Under the pieces are notes generated by a model. It was not told where the DNA came from. It ran no database searches and was given only the letters and a program-made list of their open reading frames with translations. From positions 1-23,101 of IMG/VR virus record IMGVR_UViG_3300042306_001316: DNA of 23,101 bases; one strand, 5' to 3'. The position numbers were made by a program, and so were the translations under genes. This DNA is from a virus. Of the stretch, positions 5,661-12,631 are shown piece after piece. The first letter of the stretch is position 1. Each line of letters begins with the position of its first letter.

Positions 5661-5697
5661 ATACCTAAATATATGAAATATATTCTTAGGAGGCAAC
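5661..5697 (-). promoter_or_regulatory. Promoter P5 (GTTGCC-N-TATATTTAGGTAT)
   Basis: Minus-strand TTG (5696-5694), 20 nt, TATATTTA (5673-5666), GGTAT. The TTG directly follows the TAG stop (5699-5697) of the upstream gene. The leader of 48 nt before the SPFH ATG is the longest of the set. Confidence 0.75.
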
Positions 5698-6086
5698 TAA
5701 TCCAGCCCTAATTTTTTTCTTTTATCTGTTTTATAAGTAGAATTTTCAATGTTATCTTTAAATAACTTTTTAACTCTACTGTAAGCTTTGCTCCATATTG
5801 GAATTACTCCTACATCTGTAATGTGATATGGAAATATCAATGAGTACTGTGTTTGAAAAATGGAAGGATTATTTCCATGTCTGACTGTATATCCTTTTAC
5901 ATTTAAAACAAACTTATCATTCCATCTTTTAGTTACTCCGTTTATAAGATTTTCATTTTCAATTCTATCTAAATAATCTGAAATGTCTTTATCTGAGATT
6001 GGAGATCCTAGCTCACATGTTGTAACAGTTTCTATAATTCCTAAAACTACTAAACCTGCAATTAATAATATTAATAACACTACCAT
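5697..6086 (-). CDS. Membrane-anchored hypothetical protein, 129 aa
   Basis: An N-terminal hydrophobic segment (MVVLLILLIAGLVVLGII, 1-18) followed by a roughly 110-residue polar domain ending in a basic tail (KTDKRKKLGLD). One-pass membrane protein with the bulk on one side; orientation not determined. It is 2 nt after the preceding membrane gene. Its TAG stop abuts the -33 box of P5. No family recognised. Confidence 0.7.
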   Translation of the reverse strand: MVVLLILLIAGLVVLGIIETVTTCELGSPISDKDISDYLDRIENENLINGVTKRWNDKFVLNVKGYTVRHGNNPSIFQTQYSLIFPYHITDVGVIPIWSKAYSRVKKLFKDNIENSTYKTDKRKKLGLD

Positions 6087-6088
6087 AA

Positions 6089-6313
6089 CTATTCTTCTTT
6101 TTCTTGTTTAACTTCTTCTTTCTCTGGCTTAATTATCTTCATCAGATATAGTCCTAAGTATCCAAATGCTACAAACACTACTCCAAATAATACTATTCCA
6201 ATATTAAATAAGTAAGTATCTTCTTGATTCATCAAATAAAATACTAAGTCTACTAACTGAACTAATCCTAATCCTAAGAATAGCCCTACTAAAACTTTAA
6301 TAACTGTTTTCAT
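6089..6313 (-). CDS. Small two-TM protein with acidic/basic tail, 74 aa
   Basis: Two hydrophobic segments (about 4-26 and 36-60) with loop MNQEDTYL, then a charged tail KPEKEEVKQEKEE. The start overlaps the stop of the preceding gene by one base (TAATG), implying coupled translation. Part of a block of membrane proteins upstream of the SPFH gene. Function unknown. Confidence 0.7.
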   Translation of the reverse strand: MKTVIKVLVGLFLGLGLVQLVDLVFYLMNQEDTYLFNIGIVLFGVVFVAFGYLGLYLMKIIKPEKEEVKQEKEE

Positions 6314-6513
6314 TATTTACTTGAGCTAGTATTTCTAAATAAAATTCCACATAGGATATTAATTCCTAATGCTTGCCAAAAGCCAATTGGATTGAATCCA
6401 TCTGCTGCTCCTACTAAAGCGTTATTCCAAAGCCATTGTGTTGGCCATGCTAATAAAATCGCTACTACAACTAGCGTTCCTAATGCCGCTAGTACTAATC
6501 CTAATTTCTCCAT
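6313..6513 (-). CDS. Small phage-type membrane protein, 66 aa
   Basis: MEKLGLVLAALGTLVVVAILLAW forms the first hydrophobic segment; the second is IGFWQALGINILCGILF (about 43-59). The pattern of a short TM, WPTQWLWNN, then a G/F-W-QA-G-hydrophobic stretch resembles small membrane proteins common in Bacteroidota phages. Preceded by a 2-nt gap and followed by a TAATG overlap. Function unknown. Confidence 0.7.
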   Translation of the reverse strand: MEKLGLVLAALGTLVVVAILLAWPTQWLWNNALVGAADGFNPIGFWQALGINILCGILFRNTSSSK

Positions 6514-6515
6514 AA

Positions 6516-6752
6516 TTATAATTCGTTTTCTGGTGTTCCTGTTACTGCGTCAATTTCTGTATACCTTGAGTTAACTTGCTCTTTAAGAACCTCTCTAAGG
6601 TATTTTATATTCTCTACTCCTACCGATCGTACTGCTCTCTGAGGATCTTTAAACAATTTGTCGTGAGTCTTTCCATTCTTTTTAATTACTTGAATGTAAT
6701 TTCCTTTTAAGTCTGCCATCAATTCCTTTGGTGTTTTTACTTTGCCTTCCAT
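6516..6752 (-). CDS. Hypothetical protein, 78 aa
   Basis: A basic soluble protein beginning MEGKVKTPKELMADLKGNYIQVIKKNGKT, then a helical second half (ENIKYLREVLKEQV). No membrane segment or known motif. It is 3 nt after the previous stop, so co-transcribed from P6 with the DUF932 gene. Function unknown. Confidence 0.7.
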   Translation of the reverse strand: MEGKVKTPKELMADLKGNYIQVIKKNGKTHDKLFKDPQRAVRSVGVENIKYLREVLKEQVNSRYTEIDAVTGTPENEL

Positions 6753-6755
6753 GTT

Positions 6756-6995
6756 TTAATTTATGTATAATAAGTTTCCTTGTTGATCTTCTATCTTTGT
6801 TACTTCCATTTTCTTATCCAGATAGTCTAGAATAATACCTCCGTTCATTTGAAAGTACATATTAAAGGCCTGATGAAAAGCTTCAAAGGGAGGAGTCATT
6901 CTATTCTCATCCTTATGCTTTAAGAAGTATTCGTAAAACCAAGCCAGATCATACTGGCCTGATTTTCTCATCTCTATATATTTAGCTCTATCCAT
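6756..6995 (-). CDS. Hypothetical protein, 79 aa
   Basis: A small soluble protein beginning MDRAKYIEMRKSGQYDLAWFYEYF, rich in aromatic residues, ending VTKIEDQQGNLLYIN. The start shares one base with the DUF932 stop (TAATG). No family recognised. Confidence 0.7.
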   Translation of the reverse strand: MDRAKYIEMRKSGQYDLAWFYEYFLKHKDENRMTPPFEAFHQAFNMYFQMNGGIILDYLDKKMEVTKIEDQQGNLLYIN

Positions 6996-7813
6996 TAGTT
7001 AACCAATGCTGTAGCTAATTTAAAAAGCTTTTGATTAACTTCTAGATCTTTCTCGAATGATTTAATCTTTCTAACCTTTCTTACTTTAGCACCATTTAAT
7101 GCTGCTGAATATCCTCCTTGAGTAATCTTCTCTTGGATTACATTAAATACTTTCCAAAGATCATTTCCTTTATCAGCATCTCTTACAGGAGTTAAAACAT
7201 CTTGAATAGTCTCTTCATCCCATTCAGCATCGATTCTATTGGTTCTCAATTGCATTGCATCGATTGCTAACTGTCTTTGCTCAGCCGGAGTCAATTCTCT
7301 TAACTGCATTTTGTTAAGAATATCTACCTTGTTAGGAAGATCAGCTACTGCTTGAGAGACTACTCCTCTTAATTCTTCGAAGGTATATCCTGTATGTCTG
7401 ATTCTGAATGCTGAGAATTCTTCATCAGCTACTACTAATCCATTTGAGCATACTAATCTGTAGATTCCAATTCTGAATTGAAAAGAATTAAATCCATCAT
7501 GAGAGTTCGTTAAAATGATTCTTGGGAAAGCATCATCACCATTCTTACCTTTGATCATAAGATCTGGATTTTGAAATGATACCATATGTTTTGAGAAGAT
7601 TGTATCTTTACCTCTAGACTTTCTCTGTGAAGCTGTTACTGGCTTCCATCCTAACTTTTCTAAGTCATCGATGATAGTCTCAGTATTAACATGTAAATAT
7701 TTACCACTTACTTTAGTACTTGTTGGTGCTGTAGCGAATGCTACTGGTGCTAAAGCTTTTACTTGATCTTTTGAAAGGTAAGAATCTAAACCTGTAGTGA
7801 ATTTTGATAACAT
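6995..7813 (-). CDS. DUF932 family phage/plasmid protein
   Basis: A 272-residue protein of the DUF932 family found in phages and plasmids. Supporting features: the N-terminal half with YLHVNTETIIDDLEKLGW, the central FQFRIGIYRLVCSNGLVVADEEFSAFRIRHTG (about 113-145), which is the family hallmark, and a C-terminal tail with a basic stretch GAKVRKVRKIKSFEK. Biochemical role is not established. It is first in the P6 unit, with 30 nt between -7 box and ATG and no Shine-Dalgarno site, and overlaps the next gene by one base. Confidence 0.88.
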   Translation of the reverse strand: MLSKFTTGLDSYLSKDQVKALAPVAFATAPTSTKVSGKYLHVNTETIIDDLEKLGWKPVTASQRKSRGKDTIFSKHMVSFQNPDLMIKGKNGDDAFPRIILTNSHDGFNSFQFRIGIYRLVCSNGLVVADEEFSAFRIRHTGYTFEELRGVVSQAVADLPNKVDILNKMQLRELTPAEQRQLAIDAMQLRTNRIDAEWDEETIQDVLTPVRDADKGNDLWKVFNVIQEKITQGGYSAALNGAKVRKVRKIKSFEKDLEVNQKLFKLATALVN

Positions 7814-7838
7814 AACTTATTGTTTTTAATTGATTTCT

Positions 7839-7875
7839 ATACCTAAATATATGAACTATATCTTTGGTAGGCAAC
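7839..7875 (-). promoter_or_regulatory. Promoter P6 (GTTGCC-N-TATATTTAGGTAT)
   Basis: Minus-strand TTG (7874-7872), 20 nt, TATATTTA (7851-7844), GGTAT, then ATG of the DUF932 gene 30 nt on. No terminator hairpin was seen between it and the upstream stop at 7898. Confidence 0.75.
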
Positions 7876-7897
7876 TAATTTACAAACTTTTTTTAAT

Positions 7898-8149
7898 TTA
7901 TTTTACTAATCCTAATGCTTTGGCTCGGTAATAGCTTACCTCTTTACCTGTCTTAGGATTTAAGAACATTTGTTTTGTTTTCGGAAGATTCTTTTGATAT
8001 TTTTCCTTTTTATTGAATTCTTCTAAATATCCTTTAGGGTATTCGAACTCTGCTTTTTCTATGCCACTTGTAATACTATGTGTGCGATAGGTATAAGTTG
8101 TAACAATTCCTGTATGTTCGCAAGTAAAAACTGATACTAATTTTTTCAT
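7898..8149 (-). CDS. Hypothetical protein, 83 aa
   Basis: Begins MKKLVSVFTCEHTGIVTTYTYRTHSIT and ends in a basic, lysine-rich region (KTKQMFLNPKTGKEVSYYRAKALGLVK). Soluble, no clear motif. Start overlaps the previous stop as ATGA. Last gene of the P7 unit. Function unknown. Confidence 0.7.
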   Translation of the reverse strand: MKKLVSVFTCEHTGIVTTYTYRTHSITSGIEKAEFEYPKGYLEEFNKKEKYQKNLPKTKQMFLNPKTGKEVSYYRAKALGLVK

Positions 8150-8448
8150 AGTAATTTCTCTTTTATACTTTTGATTAATAAATATGTATCAATTGCTTCA
8201 TCAGCCATTTCCCACTCCTGATAATGCTTTAGACAATTCTCTAAAGCTGTAGTCCATTCTTTAATCGGAAGAGATATTTCAAAAGAATTTTCTAGACCTT
8301 CTATACATATTTCAAATAACATAGCTGTTTTTTTCTTATTATCGAAAGCTTCTTGAATACCTTCTCTAATGTTATTTGTCATATCAACTGATCTTTCTCT
8401 AAAGATAGCTTCTAATTCCTGTAAGTCTTCTATTTGTAATTTTCTCAT
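8146..8448 (-). CDS. Hypothetical helical protein, 100 aa
   Basis: A mostly helical acidic protein beginning MRKLQIEDLQELEAIFRER, with no TM segment and no recognised family. ATGA overlaps link it to both neighbours, so it is translated as part of the P7 unit. Confidence 0.7.
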   Translation of the reverse strand: MRKLQIEDLQELEAIFRERSVDMTNNIREGIQEAFDNKKKTAMLFEICIEGLENSFEISLPIKEWTTALENCLKHYQEWEMADEAIDTYLLIKSIKEKLL

Positions 8449-8774
8449 ATACGATTGCTATTTTCTAATGATTTTTGATTGACTGGCATCTCTGGATTAG
8501 TTACAATTGTTTCTGTATCCATTCTGATTACTTCTATGTTTGATTGTACAATATAAACTGGACCATTATAATCATATGTATGCATAGGAACATTGAACAT
8601 ACTATCTCCTAAGCCTGGCTGTTTGATAGGCTCAGTTATTCTTCTCTTTCCATCAAATGATCTGAATTCTCTAGCTGTAGTACGGTACCAATTACCTTTT
8701 ATACAAACCTCACATACTCCTGAAGTATTAAAATCATATAGGAGCTTTGCGGTATTACCTGTCTTCTCTGCCAT
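8445..8774 (-). CDS. Hypothetical protein, 109 aa
   Basis: Starts MAEKTGNTAKLLYDFNTSG; contains VCEVCIKGNWYRTTAREFRSFDGKRRI (about 20-46) and a beta-rich middle. The two cysteines (C21, C24) are too few for a zinc site on their own. First gene of the P7 unit with promoter 22 nt upstream and the AAAGGTTATG leader. No family recognised. Confidence 0.72.
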   Translation of the reverse strand: MAEKTGNTAKLLYDFNTSGVCEVCIKGNWYRTTAREFRSFDGKRRITEPIKQPGLGDSMFNVPMHTYDYNGPVYIVQSNIEVIRMDTETIVTNPEMPVNQKSLENSNRI

Positions 8775-8791
8775 AACCTTTATCTTTTTAT

Positions 8792-8828
8792 TTACCTAAA
8801 TATACGAATAAAATCTTTACCAGGCAAC
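8792..8828 (-). promoter_or_regulatory. Promoter P7 (GTTGCC-N-TATATTTAGGTA)
   Basis: Minus-strand TTG (8827-8825), 20 nt, TATATTTA (8804-8797), GGTAA. It starts 4 nt after the upstream stop codon. Drives 8774, 8448 and 8149. Confidence 0.75.
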
Positions 8829-8831
8829 TTT

Positions 8832-9206
8832 TTATTGAAGAAGTTTAATTCTTGTATACCCGTCAATATGTATTTGATTTTCACCTTCACCAGATGCTCC
8901 TTTAATAGGAGTAAATAAGTGCCCATGCTCTATTCTTAGTCTACGTACAATATTCTCAAACAAATACTTTTGTACATGTTTGTTATCTACAGGAAAATCG
9001 TATGCAAAAATATCATCATTATAATACCCTCTCATAGTCTCTATTGTAGGTACTTTAAAGATCAGTACTTTATTTTTAAAGAGCTTCTGAATATAGTAGT
9101 CAATTGCTCTTGTGGTATTTCCATACCTTCTAATACTTACATACTCTATCTCCTTAGCTCTTCTCTTAATGAAGTCTTCTACGTCTGCATTTATTAAATA
9201 TTCCAT
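8832..9206 (-). CDS. Hypothetical protein, 124 aa
   Basis: A soluble protein beginning MEYLINADVEDFIKRRAKEIEYVSIRRYGN; charged and mixed alpha/beta, with a glycine-rich turn GASGEGENQ near residue 103-111. Own promoter P8 24 nt upstream and the AAAGGTTATG leader; the P7 box begins right after its stop, so it may be a single-gene unit. No family recognised. Confidence 0.72.
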   Translation of the reverse strand: MEYLINADVEDFIKRRAKEIEYVSIRRYGNTTRAIDYYIQKLFKNKVLIFKVPTIETMRGYYNDDIFAYDFPVDNKHVQKYLFENIVRRLRIEHGHLFTPIKGASGEGENQIHIDGYTRIKLLQ

Positions 9207-9225
9207 AACCTTTATCTTTTTATTT

Positions 9226-9262
9226 ATACCTAAATATATGAATAAAGATTCATACTGGCAAC
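9226..9262 (-). promoter_or_regulatory. Promoter P8 (GTTGCC-N-TATATTTAGGTAT)
   Basis: Minus-strand TTG (9261-9259), 20 nt, TATATTTA (9238-9231), GGTAT. The TTG directly follows the TAG stop of the 42-aa gene at 9262. Drives gene 9206. Confidence 0.75.
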
Positions 9263-9390
9263 TATTTATTAAACAATTTCCAAAAAGAATTACTGATTGT
9301 TTTCTCTCTCAGCTTTTCATTCTGTTCAGATTGCTTTACTAATTGATTGGCTACAATTCTTTCTCTGGAAGGTTTAGTCTTCTTTTTCAT
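9262..9390 (-). CDS. Tiny basic protein, 42 aa
   Basis: A 42-residue frame beginning MKKKTKPSRERIVAN and ending SFWKLFNK: basic, helical, no TM. It overlaps the 3' end of the HNH-like gene by 17 nt and its TAG stop abuts the -33 box of P8, the same arrangement as the real genes ending at 5697 and 10492. Without it there would be a 110-nt hole in an otherwise gap-free unit. No family recognised. Confidence 0.6.
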   Translation of the reverse strand: MKKKTKPSRERIVANQLVKQSEQNEKLREKTISNSFWKLFNK

Positions 9391-10027
9391 TCCTCTTAAA
9401 GTTTTCTGAGATGTATTGTGAACCATCTGTAGGCTCTTCTTTCCAAAGACCTAATGATTCTAGATGTTCCTTCATTGCATCATCCACCTCCCAATCAAAA
9501 TCAGCTACTTGTTTATCAACAGAGTCTTCCATTGCAATGACTTGCTTGTCGGTAATAGGTGATACCGAGTACAGGAAAGAACAATTGTAACACATAAGTT
9601 CAATATTGGTAAGCTCGTAGTTGACTTTGTTCTTATCCTTGAATTGAAGTATCAAAGGTATCTTATGATCTGTTACTCTCTCTTCATGAAAGCCACATCG
9701 ACTGCATTCCTCTTTCAAGTACCCTTCAAAGATTAATCTCTGTTTGATTTTGGCTGGCTCAAAAGAAGCAACTGATATCTTTCCTTCAATCAATTCCTTA
9801 AGAGGTGCTTGCTTTCCTTTGTTAGGAAGATATTTAGGAATACCTATACCGGCTGGATTCTTATGAACCTCCCATAAAGATATTCCTTCTTCATTCACAT
9901 AAGTCTTAGCATACTTTTTGTAATGGACAAAGCTACAACGAAGAAATCGAGCTGCTCCTCTATTACTTCTAGTATTGGCCATTGCTCTTAAGCAATCATC
10001 TTTGGATATAAATTTAGCTGGAGGCAT
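9374..10027 (-). CDS. HNH-like zinc-finger DNA-binding protein, 217 aa
   Basis: Two visible parts. Residues about 8-45 resemble a helix-turn-helix (DDCLRAMANTRSNRGAARFL). Residues 108-152 look like an HNH/zinc domain: C108-x2-C111, DHKIPL (120-125), N141 in LTNIEL, and C146-x2-C149. The usual histidine after the last CxxC is a serine (CYNCS), so the nuclease site may be degenerate. I recall similar proteins in other large phages, where the function is unproven; a DNA-binding or structural zinc role is as likely as cutting. The start shares one base with the previous stop (TAATG). Confidence 0.75.
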   Translation of the reverse strand: MPPAKFISKDDCLRAMANTRSNRGAARFLRCSFVHYKKYAKTYVNEEGISLWEVHKNPAGIGIPKYLPNKGKQAPLKELIEGKISVASFEPAKIKQRLIFEGYLKEECSRCGFHEERVTDHKIPLILQFKDKNKVNYELTNIELMCYNCSFLYSVSPITDKQVIAMEDSVDKQVADFDWEVDDAMKEHLESLGLWKEEPTDGSQYISENFKRNEKED

Positions 10028-10434
10028 TAATCGTCGTCTTCGTCTTCTAGGTCTACATCTTCAACGTCCTCTAGATCTTCTAAGTCTTCTTCTACCTCTT
10101 CGACTTCTAATTCATCGTCTAAGGCTTTTTCAATAACAGCATCTAATGCTTTAGCATCATCTGTTACTTCATCTTCGTCATAGTTTAAGATCTCTAATGG
10201 AACATTTCTAACCCCTCTTGCAGTATTCTCCATCTCTTGAAGTCTTCTAGCTGTGTCTTGATCTAAGATATCAAGTTCAGTGACTGTATAGTCTCCTTCT
10301 CCTACTACTCTAATACGTCCTACTTTAGGCTTTACATCTGAGCAGCTAACACAGAAATCGTATCCGAATTTCTCTAATCGGAGCTTTGGCATATCATTGC
10401 CACATCTTGTACAAGGAATCATTTCTAAATTCAT
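10027..10434 (-). CDS. Zinc-ribbon protein with acidic tail (DksA/TraR-like finger)
   Basis: A 135-residue protein with one four-cysteine finger at the N-terminus (C8-x2-C11 and C28-x2-C31, within CTRCGNDMPKLRLEKFGYDFCVSC), similar to the finger of TraR/DksA-type phage proteins. A middle section carries GEGDYTVTELDILDQ, and the last ~45 residues are almost all D/E (from DDAKALDAVI onward). Such tails can mimic nucleic acid or bind basic proteins; that is inference. First gene of the P9 unit, leader 26 nt ending AACGGTTATG, and coupled to the HNH-like gene by TAATG. Confidence 0.78.
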   Translation of the reverse strand: MNLEMIPCTRCGNDMPKLRLEKFGYDFCVSCSDVKPKVGRIRVVGEGDYTVTELDILDQDTARRLQEMENTARGVRNVPLEILNYDEDEVTDDAKALDAVIEKALDDELEVEEVEEDLEDLEDVEDVDLEDEDDD

Positions 10435-10455
10435 AACCGTTTTTATTTATTAATT

Positions 10456-10492
10456 ATACCTAAATATAAGAACAAAGATTCGTTCTAGCAAC
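10456..10492 (-). promoter_or_regulatory. Promoter P9 (GTTGCT-N-TATATTTAGGTAT)
   Basis: Minus-strand TTG (10491-10489), 20 nt, TATATTTA (10468-10461), GGTAT. The TTG directly follows the TAG stop (10494-10492) of the upstream gene. Drives 10434, 10027 and 9390. Confidence 0.75.
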
Positions 10493-10827
10493 TATTTCTT
10501 AACTTCTTTTATACTTGTTATTACATTCCAGACCTGCTCTGGTGTTTCAAAGTCAACTGTAATCATATCCTTTCCATCTGAAAGATCTATCTTTCCATCC
10601 CAGTCCATAAGTGTTGGTACTTGGTAGATATAGTATTGTATTAAAGCAAATTGTTCTTTGCTGAAGTGTATCTTAAATAGGTTTTCTATAATTTGTAAGA
10701 ACTTCTCCTCATAGATTGACATATCTAATCCAAGTTCTTCTTCCATGAAGTCTCTCCTGTCTTCTATTTCTCTTAAAAGGATAATATTTTCTATGAAGAG
10801 CTTCTTTTCGATTACATCTCTTGCCAT
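10492..10827 (-). CDS. Hypothetical helical protein, 111 aa
   Basis: Starting at MARDVIEKKLF, a helical protein with FALIQYYIYQVPTLMDWDG in its second half. The frame extends to 10902 (136 residues), but that would overlap the upstream gene by 53 nt; the ATG at 10827 is preceded by the purine-rich AAAGGAAAAGG and lies 22 nt after the upstream stop, so it is preferred. The longer form cannot be excluded. No family recognised. Confidence 0.65.
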   Translation of the reverse strand: MARDVIEKKLFIENIILLREIEDRRDFMEEELGLDMSIYEEKFLQIIENLFKIHFSKEQFALIQYYIYQVPTLMDWDGKIDLSDGKDMITVDFETPEQVWNVITSIKEVKK

Positions 10828-10849
10828 ATCCTTTTCCTTTATCCTAACG

Positions 10850-11062
10850 CTAGCCTTTAAGAAGCTGCTTAGTGTTTTCCGCAATTCCTTCTTGTGCACC
10901 ATACGTGTAATTCTTTACTTCAAAAATTGTTAGAAAATCGTTAACTGGTAACTGTTTTGATAATGAGAAGAATTTAATTGCTTCTTCTCTACTTGCTGCA
11001 TGCAATACTCCTACTGGTTCCTGTGTAGGATTGTTCTTTGAATAAAAACAAAACTGTGGCAT
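10850..11062 (-). CDS. Hypothetical protein, 70 aa
   Basis: Begins MPQFCFYSKNNPTQEPVGVLHAASREEAIKFF, a short beta-beta-alpha-like pattern seen in small phage proteins of unknown role. No TM, no metal site. It follows the previous stop by 11 nt. Confidence 0.68.
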   Translation of the reverse strand: MPQFCFYSKNNPTQEPVGVLHAASREEAIKFFSLSKQLPVNDFLTIFEVKNYTYGAQEGIAENTKQLLKG

Positions 11063-11073
11063 AATTAATTTAT

Positions 11074-11424
11074 TTAGTCGTTACTTGATTGTGCTGCTTG
11101 ATTTAATGCATTGATAATAATCTTATTCAAATACTCTATGTAGATAAAGAAGCCTATAATCGTCTTATCCTTTAATTCTCTGTCTCTCTCAACAGCTAAC
11201 CCTAAAGACGATAGTCCTTGATTCAACTTAGCTCCTAACTCCATAGCAATGTCATCTTGTTCTTTCTTAGACATACCTGTGAATGTGGTTGGAAGGAATT
11301 GTACCTTCACTCCTTTTTTATTTGGATCTTCATTCACATCGATCTTAAGTACAAATTTATGTCCTTTGAAGTTTACTTTTGTTACTTCTGAAAGTATTTG
11401 TTTTATTTCGTTTAATAAGTTCAT
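11074..11424 (-). CDS. Hypothetical protein, 116 aa
   Basis: A soluble alpha/beta protein beginning MNLLNEIKQILSEVTKVNFKG, with a central KIDVNEDPNKKGVKVQFLP and a C-terminal helix. No known motif. It lies 22 nt downstream of the last glycosyltransferase, so may be the next gene in the P10 transcript, but nothing in it suggests a sugar-related role. Confidence 0.7.
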   Translation of the reverse strand: MNLLNEIKQILSEVTKVNFKGHKFVLKIDVNEDPNKKGVKVQFLPTTFTGMSKKEQDDIAMELGAKLNQGLSSLGLAVERDRELKDKTIIGFFIYIEYLNKIIINALNQAAQSSND

Positions 11425-11446
11425 ATCTGTTTTTATTATAAATAGT

Positions 11447-12631
11447 TTAATTTTTACATACTATCAGATCATTCTGATATTCTGTTAGAGAGTTAATAGT
11501 TATTTTAAATACATCTAATTCAAACTCTCCTACTTCTCCGCTCTCTTTTATAATCTCTGGAAGTTGTTGAATGATATTAAATGATTGTTGATCGAACTTT
11601 TTCATATCAAACTCTACTACGATATCGTTTTCTAATTTAGGATCATTATACTCTAATGTATAAATTCTTTTTGATAAATCAAACTTAGTATTTGACTGCT
11701 CTTTATCGATGTAATGTGATGTAATCACCTGCATAGTGTCATCGATATAAATCCTATCACACCAAGGCTCTAATAATTCTAAGATCTCCGAAGTACAGTG
11801 CTTAACCATAAAAGCAATATTGTATTTTGGATCAAGTATTGGATACTGAAATTCATCGTTTTTAATCCAACTTCCCCACTTTCTTAGATACTCTTTTCTA
11901 CATCTATTCATTGTTGCTTCATAGTCAGAATTAACAATTCCAACTCCCCTATTCCACCTATGTCCTCTACAGGTCATATGGTAGCAGAGTGCATCTCGAG
12001 ATTGTACTATTTTATACCCTCTTAATATCCATCGGTTAAATATGTCTGAGTCTTCGTACCCGTATGGTGTAAATTTTTGATCATGACCTCCTATTTCTAA
12101 ATGATCTTGCTTATAGAGCATCCAAGGTGCAAATATTCCCTTTGTAGTTTTCCCTTCTGATTCTATTAATTCACCAGTAACAAAGTGTTCAAAAGCATCC
12201 CATTTAAAAGTGTCTGCTTCGTCTCCAAAATCAATAGTAATCTTCTCCTTTCCGGCAGGATGTATAGGCGGTTCAATACGAGTACCGCATACCACAGTTC
12301 CTGGTTTTAAGTGCTTTAACATATTATCAAAATACTTAGGACCTATTATCATATCAGAATGTAGTATTGAAACTACTTCTGTTGTGGACATTCTCATTCC
12401 CTCATCATACCAGTATGTATGCCCTCTTCTTTCGGGAGAGATTACGACTGTAAGATTACTTGCTTTTAAAGTCTTTAAGTATTCGGCTGTACCGTCTTGA
12501 GATGCGTCGTCGATTATTATAATCTCAACATCACCTCCATGCTTTATTAAGCTGTTGTATGTATTCTTTAGGTGGGAAAGAGTATTATAACTTGGTATTA
12601 TTACAGTATGTTTAGTATTCTGGTTTTCCAT
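11447..12631 (-). CDS. GT2-family glycosyltransferase with C-terminal extension
   Basis: A 394-residue protein. The N-terminal ~240 residues form a GT-A domain of family 2: VIIPSYN (10-16), IIIIDDASQDGTAEYL (37-52), the DXD-like metal site HSDM (91-94), and a GYEDSDIFNRWILRGYKI block (about 195-212) that holds the likely catalytic ED. The last ~140 residues are an extra domain of unknown role. No membrane segment, so likely cytoplasmic, using a nucleotide sugar. The start overlaps the preceding GT gene by 31 nt. Donor and acceptor cannot be inferred. Confidence 0.88.
   Translation of the reverse strand: MENQNTKHTVIIPSYNTLSHLKNTYNSLIKHGGDVEIIIIDDASQDGTAEYLKTLKASNLTVVISPERRGHTYWYDEGMRMSTTEVVSILHSDMIIGPKYFDNMLKHLKPGTVVCGTRIEPPIHPAGKEKITIDFGDEADTFKWDAFEHFVTGELIESEGKTTKGIFAPWMLYKQDHLEIGGHDQKFTPYGYEDSDIFNRWILRGYKIVQSRDALCYHMTCRGHRWNRGVGIVNSDYEATMNRCRKEYLRKWGSWIKNDEFQYPILDPKYNIAFMVKHCTSEILELLEPWCDRIYIDDTMQVITSHYIDKEQSNTKFDLSKRIYTLEYNDPKLENDIVVEFDMKKFDQQSFNIIQQLPEIIKESGEVGEFELDVFKITINSLTEYQNDLIVCKN

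Noticed and set aside
10828-10902. Longer start for the 10492 gene
   Set aside because: Would overlap the preceding gene by 53 nt; the internal ATG at 10827 has a purine-rich ribosome-binding-like sequence. Not fully excluded.
11437-11444. TATAAATA on the plus strand, identical to the T4 late promoter box
   Set aside because: It would transcribe against all genes here, occurs once, and is expected by chance in AT-rich DNA.
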